Assembly: GCF_964340395.1 (NCBI RefSeq)
Contig: NC_135559.1
Coordinates: 15,653,563-15,717,562, forward strand
DNA from: Glandiceps talaboti
Taxonomy: Eukaryota > Hemichordata > Enteropneusta > Spengelidae
Reading direction: 5' to 3'
Length of the DNA: 64,000 nucleotides
Shown here: one piece after another, positions 8,737-20,164 of the stretch
Layout: the number at the start of each line of letters is the position of its first letter
Numbering within the stretch: the stretch's first letter is position 1
Translations under genes and position numbers: made by a program
Notes under the pieces: generated by a model
The model's input: only the letters and a program-made list of their open reading frames with translations
What the model was told of the DNA's origin: nothing
The model's database searches: none

Positions 8737-9640
8737 TTAACATTGAGCGATTATCAACTTATCTAGGTAACCATCCAGACAAAGAATTTGTTAATCACCT
8801 GACACATCCTACGAATGTAAGAATCTCCGTTCTGCTCACTTACAACCAATCACTACATCTGAACTAATTGACGAAGAAATCAAGGAAGGTTTTCTATCAG
8901 GCCCATATGACTGCATACCAATTGCAGTCTACCGCATTAATCCCATTGGCATAGCCAAAGGGAAGTATTCGAAAAAAAAGGCCTATTGTGAATCTACCTG
9001 CAATCCACAACAATGGAACACATCCTTCGTTAAATGAACTGATAAACAAAGAAAAACATTCTCTCCACTGCGTCACCATTCATACTGCTATCAAACACAT
9101 CAAGAAATTTGGACGGGGTAGCTGGCTATGCAAGGTAGATATTTCAGATGCATTCAAACTTCTGCCTTTGCACCCTAAAATGTGGCCGTTTCACGGGATT
9201 AAATAGAACAACAAATACTACTTCTTCACAAGACTAGTCTTCGGTAGCCAGTCTAGCCCTAGATTGTTGATACCCACAGTACAGCTCTTTGCTGGATTGC
9301 CTCAAATCTTTACAAAATATGTGATATTCTGCATTTACTAGATGATTTCCTGACGATTGATCCACCACACACCGTCAACAGAACTATAGCACTGCTGTCA
9401 TTAATGTTCAATTCTCTCCGCATCCCAACAGCGCTGCACAAAACAGTGGGTCAAGCTACATGTCTTGAGTACCTAGGAGTTCTCCTAGACAAAATGGAAG
9501 AGAGATTGCTAAAAGAAAAAGTGATTCGGATTTGTGAAATGTTCGGGTCATTTCTCAAAAAGAAATCATGTACAAAGTGTGAACTGCTGAGATGATTAGG
9601 CCACTTACATTTTGCACCTAGCTATGTCTGCCGAATATCT
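8737..9640 (+). pseudogene. DIRS/Ngaro-type reverse transcriptase relic
   Basis: Reverse transcriptase blocks appear in order but in changing frames. They are TPINIERLSTYLGNHPDKEF (about 8738-8796), ELIDEEIKEGFLSGPYD (about 8862-8910), VTIHTAIKHIKKFGRGSW then VDISDAFKLLPLHP (about 9070-9178), an LHLLDDFLTID catalytic box (about 9328-9361), CLEYLGVLLDKMEERL (about 9463-9510) and LGHLHFAP (about 9598-9620). TPIN..L...L..HPD, the D.S.AF..LPLHP motif A and the YLDDFL-like box are typical of tyrosine-recombinase retrotransposons rather than LINEs. Several frameshifts and stops (for example before TPIN and in the LGHL block) make it a pseudogene. RNase H and recombinase were not recognised downstream. 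Confidence 0.75.
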
Positions 9641-9811
9641 CCCCAGATAGCTACAGTAACAGACACCTGCTAGCTCATCCCAGGTGTTCTTTTCAGATCA
9701 CTGCAAATTTTTCCCTTACAAATGAAGCATCTAGCTATGTCTGCCGGGTATATCCCCAGGCAGCTATGGTAACAGACACTTGCTGGGCACCCCGGGTGCT
9801 CTTCTTCAGAT
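9620..9811 (+). repeat. imperfect 112-bp tandem duplication
   Basis: TAGCTATGTCTGCCG at 9620 recurs at 9732, and both copies continue with similar sequence (CCCCAG..AGCTA...TAACAGACAC.TGCT) to a TTCAGAT. The first copy overlaps the end of the RT relic, so the duplication is part of or postdates that element. Confidence 0.7.
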
Positions 9812-10073
9812 TTCTAATACTAGCAATGCTTTCAGGAGCACACATGGGACCTATCTACCGGGATTTTTCCAAGTAGCCTCTACCCCTTCCACCTGCTGGT
9901 GATCTTCCCAGCTGCAAATGGTGCTGAGTAGCCCCCAAGATAGCCAAAGTTTGTGTTTTGTATTTTTGTAATTTTGTAATGATGTTTCCAGGACATCAAA
10001 GCTCAATTTTCGATGACATAATAGCCTCATTCCACGGTCTCACAAGACAGTAACAGTTACCAAATACGTAAGG
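9812..10073. other. non-coding stretch, nothing recognised
   Basis: No ORF or motif seen. It may be the decayed 3' part of the DIRS/Ngaro relic. Confidence 0.3.
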
Positions 10074-10234
10074 TATGTATGCATGTATGTATGTATGTAT
10101 GTATGTATGTATGTATGTATGTATGTATGTATGTACAAATGTATGTATGTATGCATGTATGTATGTATCTATGTATGTATGTATGTATGTATGTATGTAT
10201 GTATGCATGCATGCATGCATGCATGCATGCATAT
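10074..10234. repeat. (TATG)n microsatellite with (CATG) variants
   Basis: TATG repeats with interspersed CATG units and an ACAAATG interruption at about 10134, ending in eight or so CATG units. Confidence 0.95.
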
Positions 10235-10307
10235 ATGGATAGCGGTGTGGGTTGACTGATGGATATATGTACGGACGGACGTGTGGATGTATGGACGTGT
10301 GTTTTTG

Positions 10308-11672
10308 TAATAATAATAATAATATTTATTTTTCTATACTGTATTAAAATCCATAAAATGCTCTAAACGGTTCACAAATCTAAAAAAAGAAAGAAAAAGC
10401 TCTTGACAGTAAAACAACTTTTGAAACATCTTAAAAGACAGTTAATTAAAAGCTTTGCAGAAAAGATGCGTATTTAAACTTTTCTTAACAATCAACGGTA
10501 TTACACATTCTAATCCGAACCGGTAAATCGTTCCATAACCGCGGAGCAACATGGCTGAAGGCCCGTTTGTAGACAAAAGATGACCTCGTAAACGGAACCT
10601 CAAGCAAGCCCGAATCTGAAGAACGAAGACGACGCGTAGTATTTATGGGTGTTAAAAGAACAGCAATGTACATGTGATCTTAAAACAGGAGATATATGAT
10701 CATACTTGCGAGCCGCGCTATTTTGAACTAGCTGTAGTTTCCGTAGTAAACACAAAGGAAGCCCAAGACACAGTACATTGCAATAGTCTAACTCAGAAAA
10801 AATGAAAGCATGAATGAGCCTTTCAAGTGACAAACGTGGAAGAAATTCACAAATGCGAGCTATATTTCGTAAATGAAAGTATGCACTCTTGCATGTTGAT
10901 GTCACATGCCGCTCCATCGCCAATTGGCTATCGAGAAGAACACCAAGATTTTTAACTACCGGCGCCGAATTCACGAGGGAGTCGCCGATTGGAACATTCA
11001 CACGCCCGGGATGAGTAAGGGAATGCCTCGTACCAAAGCAGATGACCTCCGTTTTACTGTCATTCATCTTCAAACGGCGACTCAGCATCCAACACTGCAC
11101 ACCCCTAATACAATCAGATATCTGAGCAATGATGGGTGCAGCTAGAGTCATCAACCTCGAACGAGATGTAAATCCCCGTGTCATCCCCATACAATTGATA
11201 CGAAACACCGCGATCAGTGAGCAGCTCAGCTAATGATGATGTGTATAAATTAAATAAAATGGGACCGAGTACACTCCCTTGGGGGACCCCACATTCCAAT
11301 TTTTTGGTAGCTGACACAGCACCATCGAGAACTACACATTGATCACGGTTTGAAAGATAGGAAGAAAACCATGATAACACCTTTCCAGTTATGCCAATTG
11401 AACGAAGTTTGTGTAACAAAAGATCATGACTAACATTATCAAAGGCTGCTGACAAATCAAACATGACAAGCAAAACAACTTTCTGTTGACCAATGGCACA
11501 AGCGATATCATTTTGTAATCGAAGTAGAGCTGTCTCAGTACTATGATATTTCTTATACGCAGATTGACGAGGTACATGTAAATTATTGATATTCAGATGG
11601 CTCTGTAATCGAGCCGAGACGACTATCTCTATAATCTTAGCTATAAATGACACTGGTCGATAAATGTTTTGG
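10308..11672 (-). mobile_element. 5'-truncated LINE of CR1/L2/Jockey type
   Basis: Minus-strand LINE fragment holding only the reverse transcriptase and C-terminal part of ORF2. The 3' end on the minus strand is AATAAATA followed by (TTA)n, seen as (TAA)n at 10308-10325 on the plus strand, a microsatellite-like tail used by CR1/L2-type elements. The 5' side stops within the RT at about 11672, upstream of an RPVSFIAKIIE block, which is the usual outcome of incomplete reverse transcription. The endonuclease is missing. Confidence 0.85.
10441..11672 (-). pseudogene. LINE reverse transcriptase (ORF2 fragment), frameshifted
   Basis: From ATG 11653 a 179-codon frame has RT motif A FDLSAAFDNVSH (Asp66), motif B GVPQGSVLGPILF and catalytic box YGDDT (Asp157/158). 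Near 11145 it shifts frame and continues with LKMNDSKTEVICFG, VKNLGVLLDSQL and SELDYCNVLCLGLP to KYDHISPVL (about 10700). A further shift with apparent loss of about 25 codons leads to the tail block RRLRSSDSGLL..RAFSHVAPRLWNDLP (10673-10485). These blocks and their order are those of CR1/L2/Jockey-group LINEs, where the tail block follows the RT. Truncated and with at least two frame breaks, it cannot encode a working enzyme. Confidence 0.85.
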
Positions 11673-11773
11673 CCACCCGATTACAAAAACAACCAACCCT
11701 CCACAGAAAGGTCACCTCTCTATAGTGGCCACATTTTGTTGGTCCCTTGGCTGACCACTATACACAGGTTTGA
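11673..11773. other. short unique segment between LINE and microsatellite
   Basis: Contains GGTCACCTCTCTATAGTGG and GGCTGACCACTATACACAGG, two similar units that look like a remnant of a short dispersed or tandem repeat. No coding potential. Confidence 0.35.
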
Positions 11774-12012
11774 ATGTATGTATGTATGTATGTATGTATG
11801 TATGTATGTATGTATGTATGAACGAATGAATGAATGTATGCACGGATGGACCGACATGTGTATGAATGTATGTATGTATGTATGTATGTATGTATGTATG
11901 TATGTATGCATGTATGTATGTATGCATGTATGCATGTATGCATGTATGTATGTTTGTATGTATGTATGTATGTATGTATGTATGTATGTATGTATGTATG
12001 TATGTATGTGTA
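11774..12012. repeat. (TATG)n microsatellite, interrupted
   Basis: TATG repeats broken at 11817-11868 by AATG and CGGATGGACC-type units and later by CATG variants. Same phase and strand as the arrays at 4313 and 10074. Confidence 0.95.
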
Positions 12013-12516
12013 TCTATGTATAAACGTATGTGAAAATTCTTCCATTTCTCAATTTTATGACATTAAATATTTGTATTTGTAGGATGAAAACTAAAATGCC
12101 TCAACTCACAACTACCCCCACCCCCACCCCACCCCACCCCACTCTGACACATGCCAAAGTAAAATAATTTAGTTTGTTATCCTACTTTGAACCTTTGATC
12201 TCGCCCCTTACTTGAAATTGATATAGTAAGTTGTCATATCCGAGGTTACATCTACTGTTTATAAGGCATGTTATTACCGCCTTTTTGTGATTGCATTCCA
12301 TTTGAGGTAACTGTATGAGGTGATTAGTATTGTCATACTCTCCTATATTTTACGGTTTGAGCATATCTCTACGATCAAATAAGTAACGTAATGATATGGA
12401 TGATAGGTAAAATTTGTTTCTAAACTTGTACCATTAAAATTCATTTACTTACATCTTTTTATCTATTTTTCAGCCACATGTATTGAACATATGAAGGTAA
12501 GGCATAATGCTACTAC

Positions 12517-12517
<1 letters not shown>
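12013..12517. other. AT-rich non-coding stretch, nothing recognised
   Basis: No ORF, RNA gene or transposon motif seen, apart from the C-rich tract at 12112-12142 listed separately. Confidence 0.4.
12112..12142. repeat. C-rich (CCCCA)n tract
   Basis: Runs of CCCCA/CCCCCA over about 31 bp. The complementary strand has four or more closely spaced G4 runs, so a G-quadruplex is possible on the minus strand. Confidence 0.85.
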
Positions 12518-12561
<44 letters not shown>

Positions 12562-12588
12562 CGTCGTCGTCGTTGTTGTTGTTGTTGC
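12518..12588. repeat. (GTT)n microsatellite with (GTC) insert
   Basis: Pure GTT units with a block of about four GTC units at 12558-12572. Confidence 0.97.
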
Positions 12589-12623
12589 TCTCATTGGAAT
12601 AACTAGGTTTTAAGAAAACGACA

Positions 12624-12688
12624 GGCAGACAGACAGACACAGACATACATACATACATACATACATACATACATACATACATACATAC
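12624..12688. repeat. (CAGA)n then (CATA)n microsatellite
   Basis: Compound tetranucleotide repeat: GCAGACAGACAGACAC followed by ten or so CATA units, so the TATG motif on the other strand. Confidence 0.95.
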
Positions 12689-12738
12689 TGTTATGATACT
12701 CGTATTTTGCGAATATATTTATTAATGATTAATCGAAT

Positions 12739-13587
<849 letters not shown>

Positions 13588-16500
13588 GGGTAGCTATCGG
13601 ATAGATGATCAGGGATGTAATGATTTAGGTTGGGTAGCTATGGGATAGATGCTCAGGGATGTAATGATTTAGGTTGGGCAGCTATGGGATAGATGCTCAG
13701 GGATGTAATGATTTAGGTTCGGCAGCTATGGGATAGAAGATCAGGGGTGTAATGATTTAGGTTGGGTAGCTATGGGATAGACGATCAGGGGTGTAACGAT
13801 TTAGGTTGGGTAGCTATGGGATAGATGATCAGAGATGTACGGATTTAGGTTGGGTAGCTATTGGATAGATGATCAGGGGTGTAATGATTTAGGTTGGGCA
13901 GCTATGGGATAGAAGATCAGGGGTGTAATGATTTAGGTTGGGTAGCTATAGGATAGATGGTCAGGGATGTAATGATTTAGGTTGTGTAGCTATGGGATAG
14001 ACGATCAGGGATGTAATAATTTAGGTTGGGTAGCTATAGCTATGGAATAGATCAGGGATGTAATGATTTAGGTTGGGTAGCTATGGGATAGATGATCAGG
14101 GATGTAATGATTTAGGTTGGGTAGCTATGGGATAGATGATCAGGGATGTAATGATTTAGGTTGGGTAGCTATGGGATAGATGATCAGGGGTGTAATGATT
14201 TAGGTTTGGTAGCTATGGGATAGATGATCAGGGATGTAATGATTTAGGTTGGGTAGCAATGGGATAGATGATCAGGGATGTAATGATTTAGGTTGGGTAG
14301 CTATGGGATAGATGATCAGGGATGTAGTGATTTAAGTTGTGTAGCTATGGGATAGATGATCAGGGATGTAGTGATTTAGGTTGGGTAGCTATGGAATAGA
14401 TGATCAGGGATGTAATGATTTAGGTTAGGTAGCTATGGTATAGATGATCAGGGATGTACGGACTTAGGTTGGGTAGCTATGGGATAGATGATGAGGGATG
14501 TAATGATTTAGGTTGTGTAGCTATGGGATAGATGATCAGGGATGTAGTGATTTAGGTTGTGTAATAGCTGATAAGGGATATAGTGATTTAGGTTGGGTAG
14601 CTATGGGATAGATGATCAGGGATGTAATGATTTAGGTTGGGTAGCTATGGGATAGATAATCAGGGATGTAATAATTTAGGTTGGGTAGCTATGGGATAGA
14701 TGATGAGGGATGTAATGATTTAGGTTGGGTAGTTATGGGATAGATGATGAGGGATGTAATGATTTAGGTTGCGTAGATATGGGATAGATGATCAGGGATG
14801 TAATGATTTAGGTTGCGTAGATATGGGATAGATAATCAGGGATGTAATAATTTAGGTTGGGTAGCTATGGGATAGATGATGGGGGATGTAATGATTTAGG
14901 TTGGGTAGTTATGGGGTAGATGATGAGGGATGTAATGATTTAGGTTCGGTAGCTATGGGATAGATGATGAGGGACGTAATGATTTAGGTTGGGTAGATAT
15001 GGGATAGATGATCAGGGATGTACGGATTTAGGTTGGGTAGTTATGGGATAAATGATCAGGGATGTAATGATTTAGGTTGATAGCTATGGGATAGATAATC
15101 AGGGATGTAAGGATTTGGGTTGGGTAGATATGGGATAGATGATCAGGGATGTAATGATTTAGGTTGGTAGCTATGGCATAGATGATGAGGGATGTAATGA
15201 TTTAGGTTGGGTAGCTATGGGATAGGTGGTCATGGATTTAATGATTTAGGTTGGGTAGGTATGGGATAGACGATCAGGGATGTAATGATTTAGGTTGGGT
15301 AGTTATGGAATAGATGCTCAGGGATGTAATGATTTAGGTTGTGTAGCTATTGGATAGACGATCCGGGATGTAGTGATTTAGGTTGATTAGCTATGGAATA
15401 GATGATCAGGGGGGTAGTGATTTAGGTTGGGTAGCTATGGGATAGATGATCAGGGGTGTAATGATTTAGGTTGGGTAGTTATTGAATAGATGATCAGGGA
15501 TGTAATGATTTAGGTTGGGTAGCTATGGGATAGATGATCAGGGATGTATGGATTTAGGTTGGGTAGCTATGGGATAGATGATCAGGGATGTACGGATTTA
15601 GGTTGGGTAGCTATGGGATAGATGATCTGGTATGTAGTGATTTAGGTTGGGTAGCTATGGGATAGATGATCAGGGATGTAATGATTTAGGTTGGGTAGCT
15701 ATGGAATAGATAATCAGGGATGTAAGGATTTAGGTTGGGTAGTTATGGGAAAGATGATCAGGGATGTAATGATTTAGGTTGGGTAGTTATGGGATAGATG
15801 ATCAGGGGTGTAATGATTTTGGTTGGGTAGCTATGGGATAGATGATCAGGGATTTACGGATTTAGGTTGGGTAGCTATGGGATAGATGATCAGGGATGTA
15901 ATTTTTTAGGTTGGGTAGTTATGGGATAGAAGATCAGGGATGTAATGATTTAGGTTGGGTAGTTATGGGATATATTATCAGAGGTGTAATGATTTAGGTT
16001 GGGTAGCTATGGGATAGACGATCAGGAATGTAGTGATTTAGGTTGGGTAGCTATGGGATAGATGATCAGGGACGTAGTGATTCAGGTTGGGTAGCTATGG
16101 GATAGATGATCAGGGTTGTAATGATTTAGGTTGGGTAGCTATGGGATAGACGATCAGGGATGTAGTGATTTAGGTTGGGTAGCTATGGGATAGATGATCA
16201 GGGACGTAGTGATTCAGGTTGGGTAGCTATGGGATAGATGATCAGGGGTGTAATGATTTAGGTTGGGTAGTTATTGAATAGATGATCAGGGATGTAATGA
16301 TTTAGATTGGGTAGCTATGAGATAGATGATCAGGGATGTACGGATTTAGGTTGGGTAGCTATAGGATAGATGATCTGGTATGTAGTGATTTAGGTTGGGT
16401 AGCTATGGGATAGATGATCAGGGATGTAATGATTTAGGTTGGGTAGCTATGGAATAGATAATCAGGGATGTAATGATTTGGGTTGGGTAGATATGGGATA

Positions 16501-16649
16501 GATGATCAGGGATGTAATGATTTAGCTTGGGTAGTTATTGGAAAGATGATCAGGGATGTAATGATTTAGGTTGGGTAGTTATGGGATAGATGATCAGGGG
16601 TGTAATAATTTAGGTTGGGTAGCTATGGGATAGATGATCAGGGATTTGC

Positions 16650-19595
16650 GGATTTAGGTTGGGTAGCTATGGGATAGATGATCAGGGATGTAATGATTTA
16701 GGTTGTGTAGCTATGGGATAAATGCTCAGGGATGTAATGATTTAGGTTGTGTAGCTATGGGATAGGTGGTCATGGATTTAATGATTTAGGTTGGGTAGGT
16801 ATGGGATAGACGATCAGGGATGTAGTGATTTAAGTTGGGTAGTTATGGAATAGATGCTCAGGGATGTAATGATTTAGGTTGTGTAGCTATGGGATAGACG
16901 ATCGGGAATGTAGTGATTTAGGTTGGGTAGCTACGGGATAGATGATCAGGGACGTAGTGATTTAGGTTGTGTAGCTATGGGATAGATGATCAGGGGTGTA
17001 ATGATTTAGGTTGGGTAGTTATGGAATAGATGATCAGGGATGTAATTATTTAGGTTGGGTAGCTATGGGGTAGATGATCGGGGTTGTACGGGTTTAGTTT
17101 GGGTAGCTATGGGATAGATGATGTGGTATGTAGTGATTTAGGTTGGGTAGTTATGGGATAGATGATCAGGGGTGTAATGATTTAGGTTGGGTAGTTATGG
17201 GATAGATGCACAGGGGTGTAATGGTTTAGGTTGGGTAGCTATGGGATAGATGATCAGGGATGTAATGGTTTAGGTTGGGTAGCTATGGGATAGATGATCA
17301 GGGGTGTAATGATTTAGGTTGGATAGTTATGGGATAGATGATCAGGGGTGTAATGATTTAGGTTAGGTAGTTATGGGAAAGATGATCAGGGGTGTAATGA
17401 TTTTGGTTGGGTAGTTATGGGATAGATGATCAGGGGTGTAATGATTTTGGTTGGGTAGCTATGGGATAGATGATCAGGGGTGTAATGATTTTGGTTGGGT
17501 AGCTATGGGATAGATGATCAGGGATTTACGGATTTAGGTTGGGTAGCTATGGGATAGATGATCAGGGATGTAATGATTTAGGTTGGGTAGTTATGGAATA
17601 GATGCTCAGGGATTTAATGATTTAGGTTGTGTAGCTATGGGATAGACGATCAGGGATGTAGTGATTAGGGTTGGGTAGCTATGGGATAGATGATCAGGGA
17701 TGTAGTGATTTAGGTTGGGTAGCTATGGGATAGATGATCAGGGGTGTAATGATTTAGGTTGGGTAGTTATTGAATAGATGATCAGGGATGTAATGATTTA
17801 GGTTGGGTAGCTATGGGATAGATGATCAGGTATGTACGGATTTAGGTTGGGTAGCTATGGGATAGATGATCAGGGATGTACGGATTTAGGTTGGGTAGCT
17901 ATGGGATAGATGATCTGGTATGTAGTGATTTAGGTTGGGTAGCTATGGGATAGATGATCAGGGATGTAATGATTTAGGTTGGGTAGCTATGGAATAGATA
18001 ATCAGGGATGTAAGGATTTGGGTTGGGTAGATATGGGATAGATGATCAGGGATGTAATGATTTTGGTTGGGTAGTTATGGGATAGATGATCAGGGGTGTA
18101 ATGATTTTGGTTGGGTAGCTATGGGATAGATGATCAGGGATGTAATGATTTAGGTTGTGTAGCTATGGGATAAATGCTCAGGGATGTAATGATTTAGGTT
18201 GTGTAGCTATGGGATAGGTGGTCATGGATTTAATGATTTAGGTTGGGTAGGTATGGGATAGACGATCAGGGATGTAGTGATTTAAGTTGGGTAGTTATGG
18301 AATAGATGCTCAGGGATGTAATGATTTAGGTTGTGTAGCTATGGGATAGACGATCGGGAATGTAGTGATTTAGGTTGGGTAGCTACGGGATAGATGATCA
18401 GGGACGTAGTGATTTAGGTTGTGTAGCTATGGGATAGATGATCAGGGGTGTAATGATTTAGGTTGGGTAGTTATGGAATAGATGATCAGGGATGTAATTA
18501 TTTAGGTTGGGTAGCTATGGGGTAGATGATCGGGGTTGTACGGGTTTAGTTTGGGTAGCTATGGGATAGATGATGTGGTATGTAGTGATTTAGGTTGGGT
18601 AGTTATGGGATAGATGATCAGGGGTGTAATGATTTAGGTTGGGTAGTTATGGGATAGATGCACAGGGGTGTAATGGTTTAGGTTGGGTAGCTATGGGATA
18701 GATGATCAGGGATGTAATGGTTTAGGTTGGGTAGCTATGGGATAGATGATCAGGGGTGTAATGATTTAGGTTGGATAGTTATGGGATAGATGATCAGGGG
18801 TGTAATGATTTAGGTTAGGTAGTTATGGGAAAGATGATCAGGGGTGTAATGATTTTGGTTGGGTAGTTATGGGATAGATGATCAGGGGTGTAATGATTTT
18901 GGTTGGGTAGCTATGGGATAGATGATCAGGGGTGTAATGATTTTGGTTGGGTAGCTATGGGATAGATGATCAGGGATTTACGGATTTAGGTTGGGTAGCT
19001 ATGGGATAGATGATCAGGGATGTAATGATTTAGGTTGGGTAGTTATGGAATAGATGCTCAGGGATTTAATGATTTAGGTTGTGTAGCTATGGGATAGACG
19101 ATCAGGGATGTAGTGATTAGGGTTGGGTAGCTATGGGATAGATGATCAGGGATGTAGTGATTTAGGTTGGGTAGCTATGGGATAGATGATCAGGGGTGTA
19201 ATGATTTAGGTTGGGTAGTTATTGAATAGATGATCAGGGATGTAATGATTTAGGTTGGGTAGCTATGGGATAGATGATCAGGGATGTACGGATTTAGGTT
19301 GGGTAGCTATGGGATAGATGATCAGGGATGTACGGATTTAGGTTGGGTAGCTATGGGATAGATGATCTGGTATGTAGTGATTTAGGTTGGGTAGCTATGG
19401 GATAGATGATCAGGGATGTAATGATTTAGGTTGGGTAGCTATGGAATAGATAATCAGGGATGTAAGGATTTGGGTTGGGTAGATATGGGATAGATGATCA
19501 GGGATGTAATGATTTTGGTTGGGTAGTTATGGGATAGATGATCAGGGGTGTAATGATTTTGGTTGGGTAGCTATGGGATAGATGATCAGGGGTGT
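16650..19595 (+). repeat. tandem pair of a 1452-bp (33-monomer) higher-order unit
   Basis: Diagnostic variants repeat at exactly 1452 bp. AATGCTCAGG after GGGATA is at 16721 and 18173, and TGTAATTATTT is at 17041 and 18493. ATGGAATAGATAATC is about 17989 and 19441. The copies (about 16650-18143 and 18144-19595) differ by few bases, for example GGTATG against GGGATG near 17829/19281. Before about 16690 and after 19595 the match fails. Confidence 0.9.
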
Positions 19596-20164
19596 AATGA
19601 TTTTGGTTGGGTAGCTATGGGATAGATGATCAGGGATTTACGGATTTAGGTTGGGTAGCTATGGGATAGATGATCAGGGATGTAATGATTTAGGTTGGGT
19701 AGTTATGGAATAGATGCTCAGGGATTTAATGATTTAGGTTGTGTAGCTATGGGATAGACGATCAGGGATGTAGTGATTAGGGTTGGGTAGCTATGGGATA
19801 GATGATCAGGGATGTAGTGATTTAGGTTGGGTAGCTATGGGATAGATGATCAGGGGTGTAATGATTTAGGTTGGGTAGTTATTGAATAGATGATCAGGGA
19901 TGTAATGATTTAGGTTGGGTAGCTATGGGATAGATGATCAGGGATGTACGGATTTAGGTTGGGTAGCTATGGGATAGATGATCAGGGATGTACGGATTTA
20001 GGTTGGGTAGCTATGGGATAGATGATCTGGTATGTAGTGATTTAGGTTGGGTAGCTATGGGATAGATGATCAGGGATGTAATGATTTAGGTTGGGTAGCT
20101 ATGGAATAGATAATCAGGGATGTAAGGATTTGGGTTGGGTAGATATGGGATAGATGATCAGGGA
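18845..20164 (+). repeat. tandem pair of a 660-bp (15-monomer) unit
   Basis: The sequence from about 18845 to 19504 is repeated at 19505-20164 with no difference that I found between the bracketing mismatches (GGGGTG against GGGATG at 18843/19503, then TTTTGG against TTTAGG near 19514/20174). The same 660-bp pair is present in the second large copy (about 29985-31300). Confidence 0.9.

Noticed and set aside
9996-10232. HTYI/HACM repeat ORF
   Set aside because: Microsatellite translation, as for the arrays at 4313 and 11774.
11664-12082. Several ORFs over the third TATG array
   Set aside because: Same artefact; no motif in the short unique ends.
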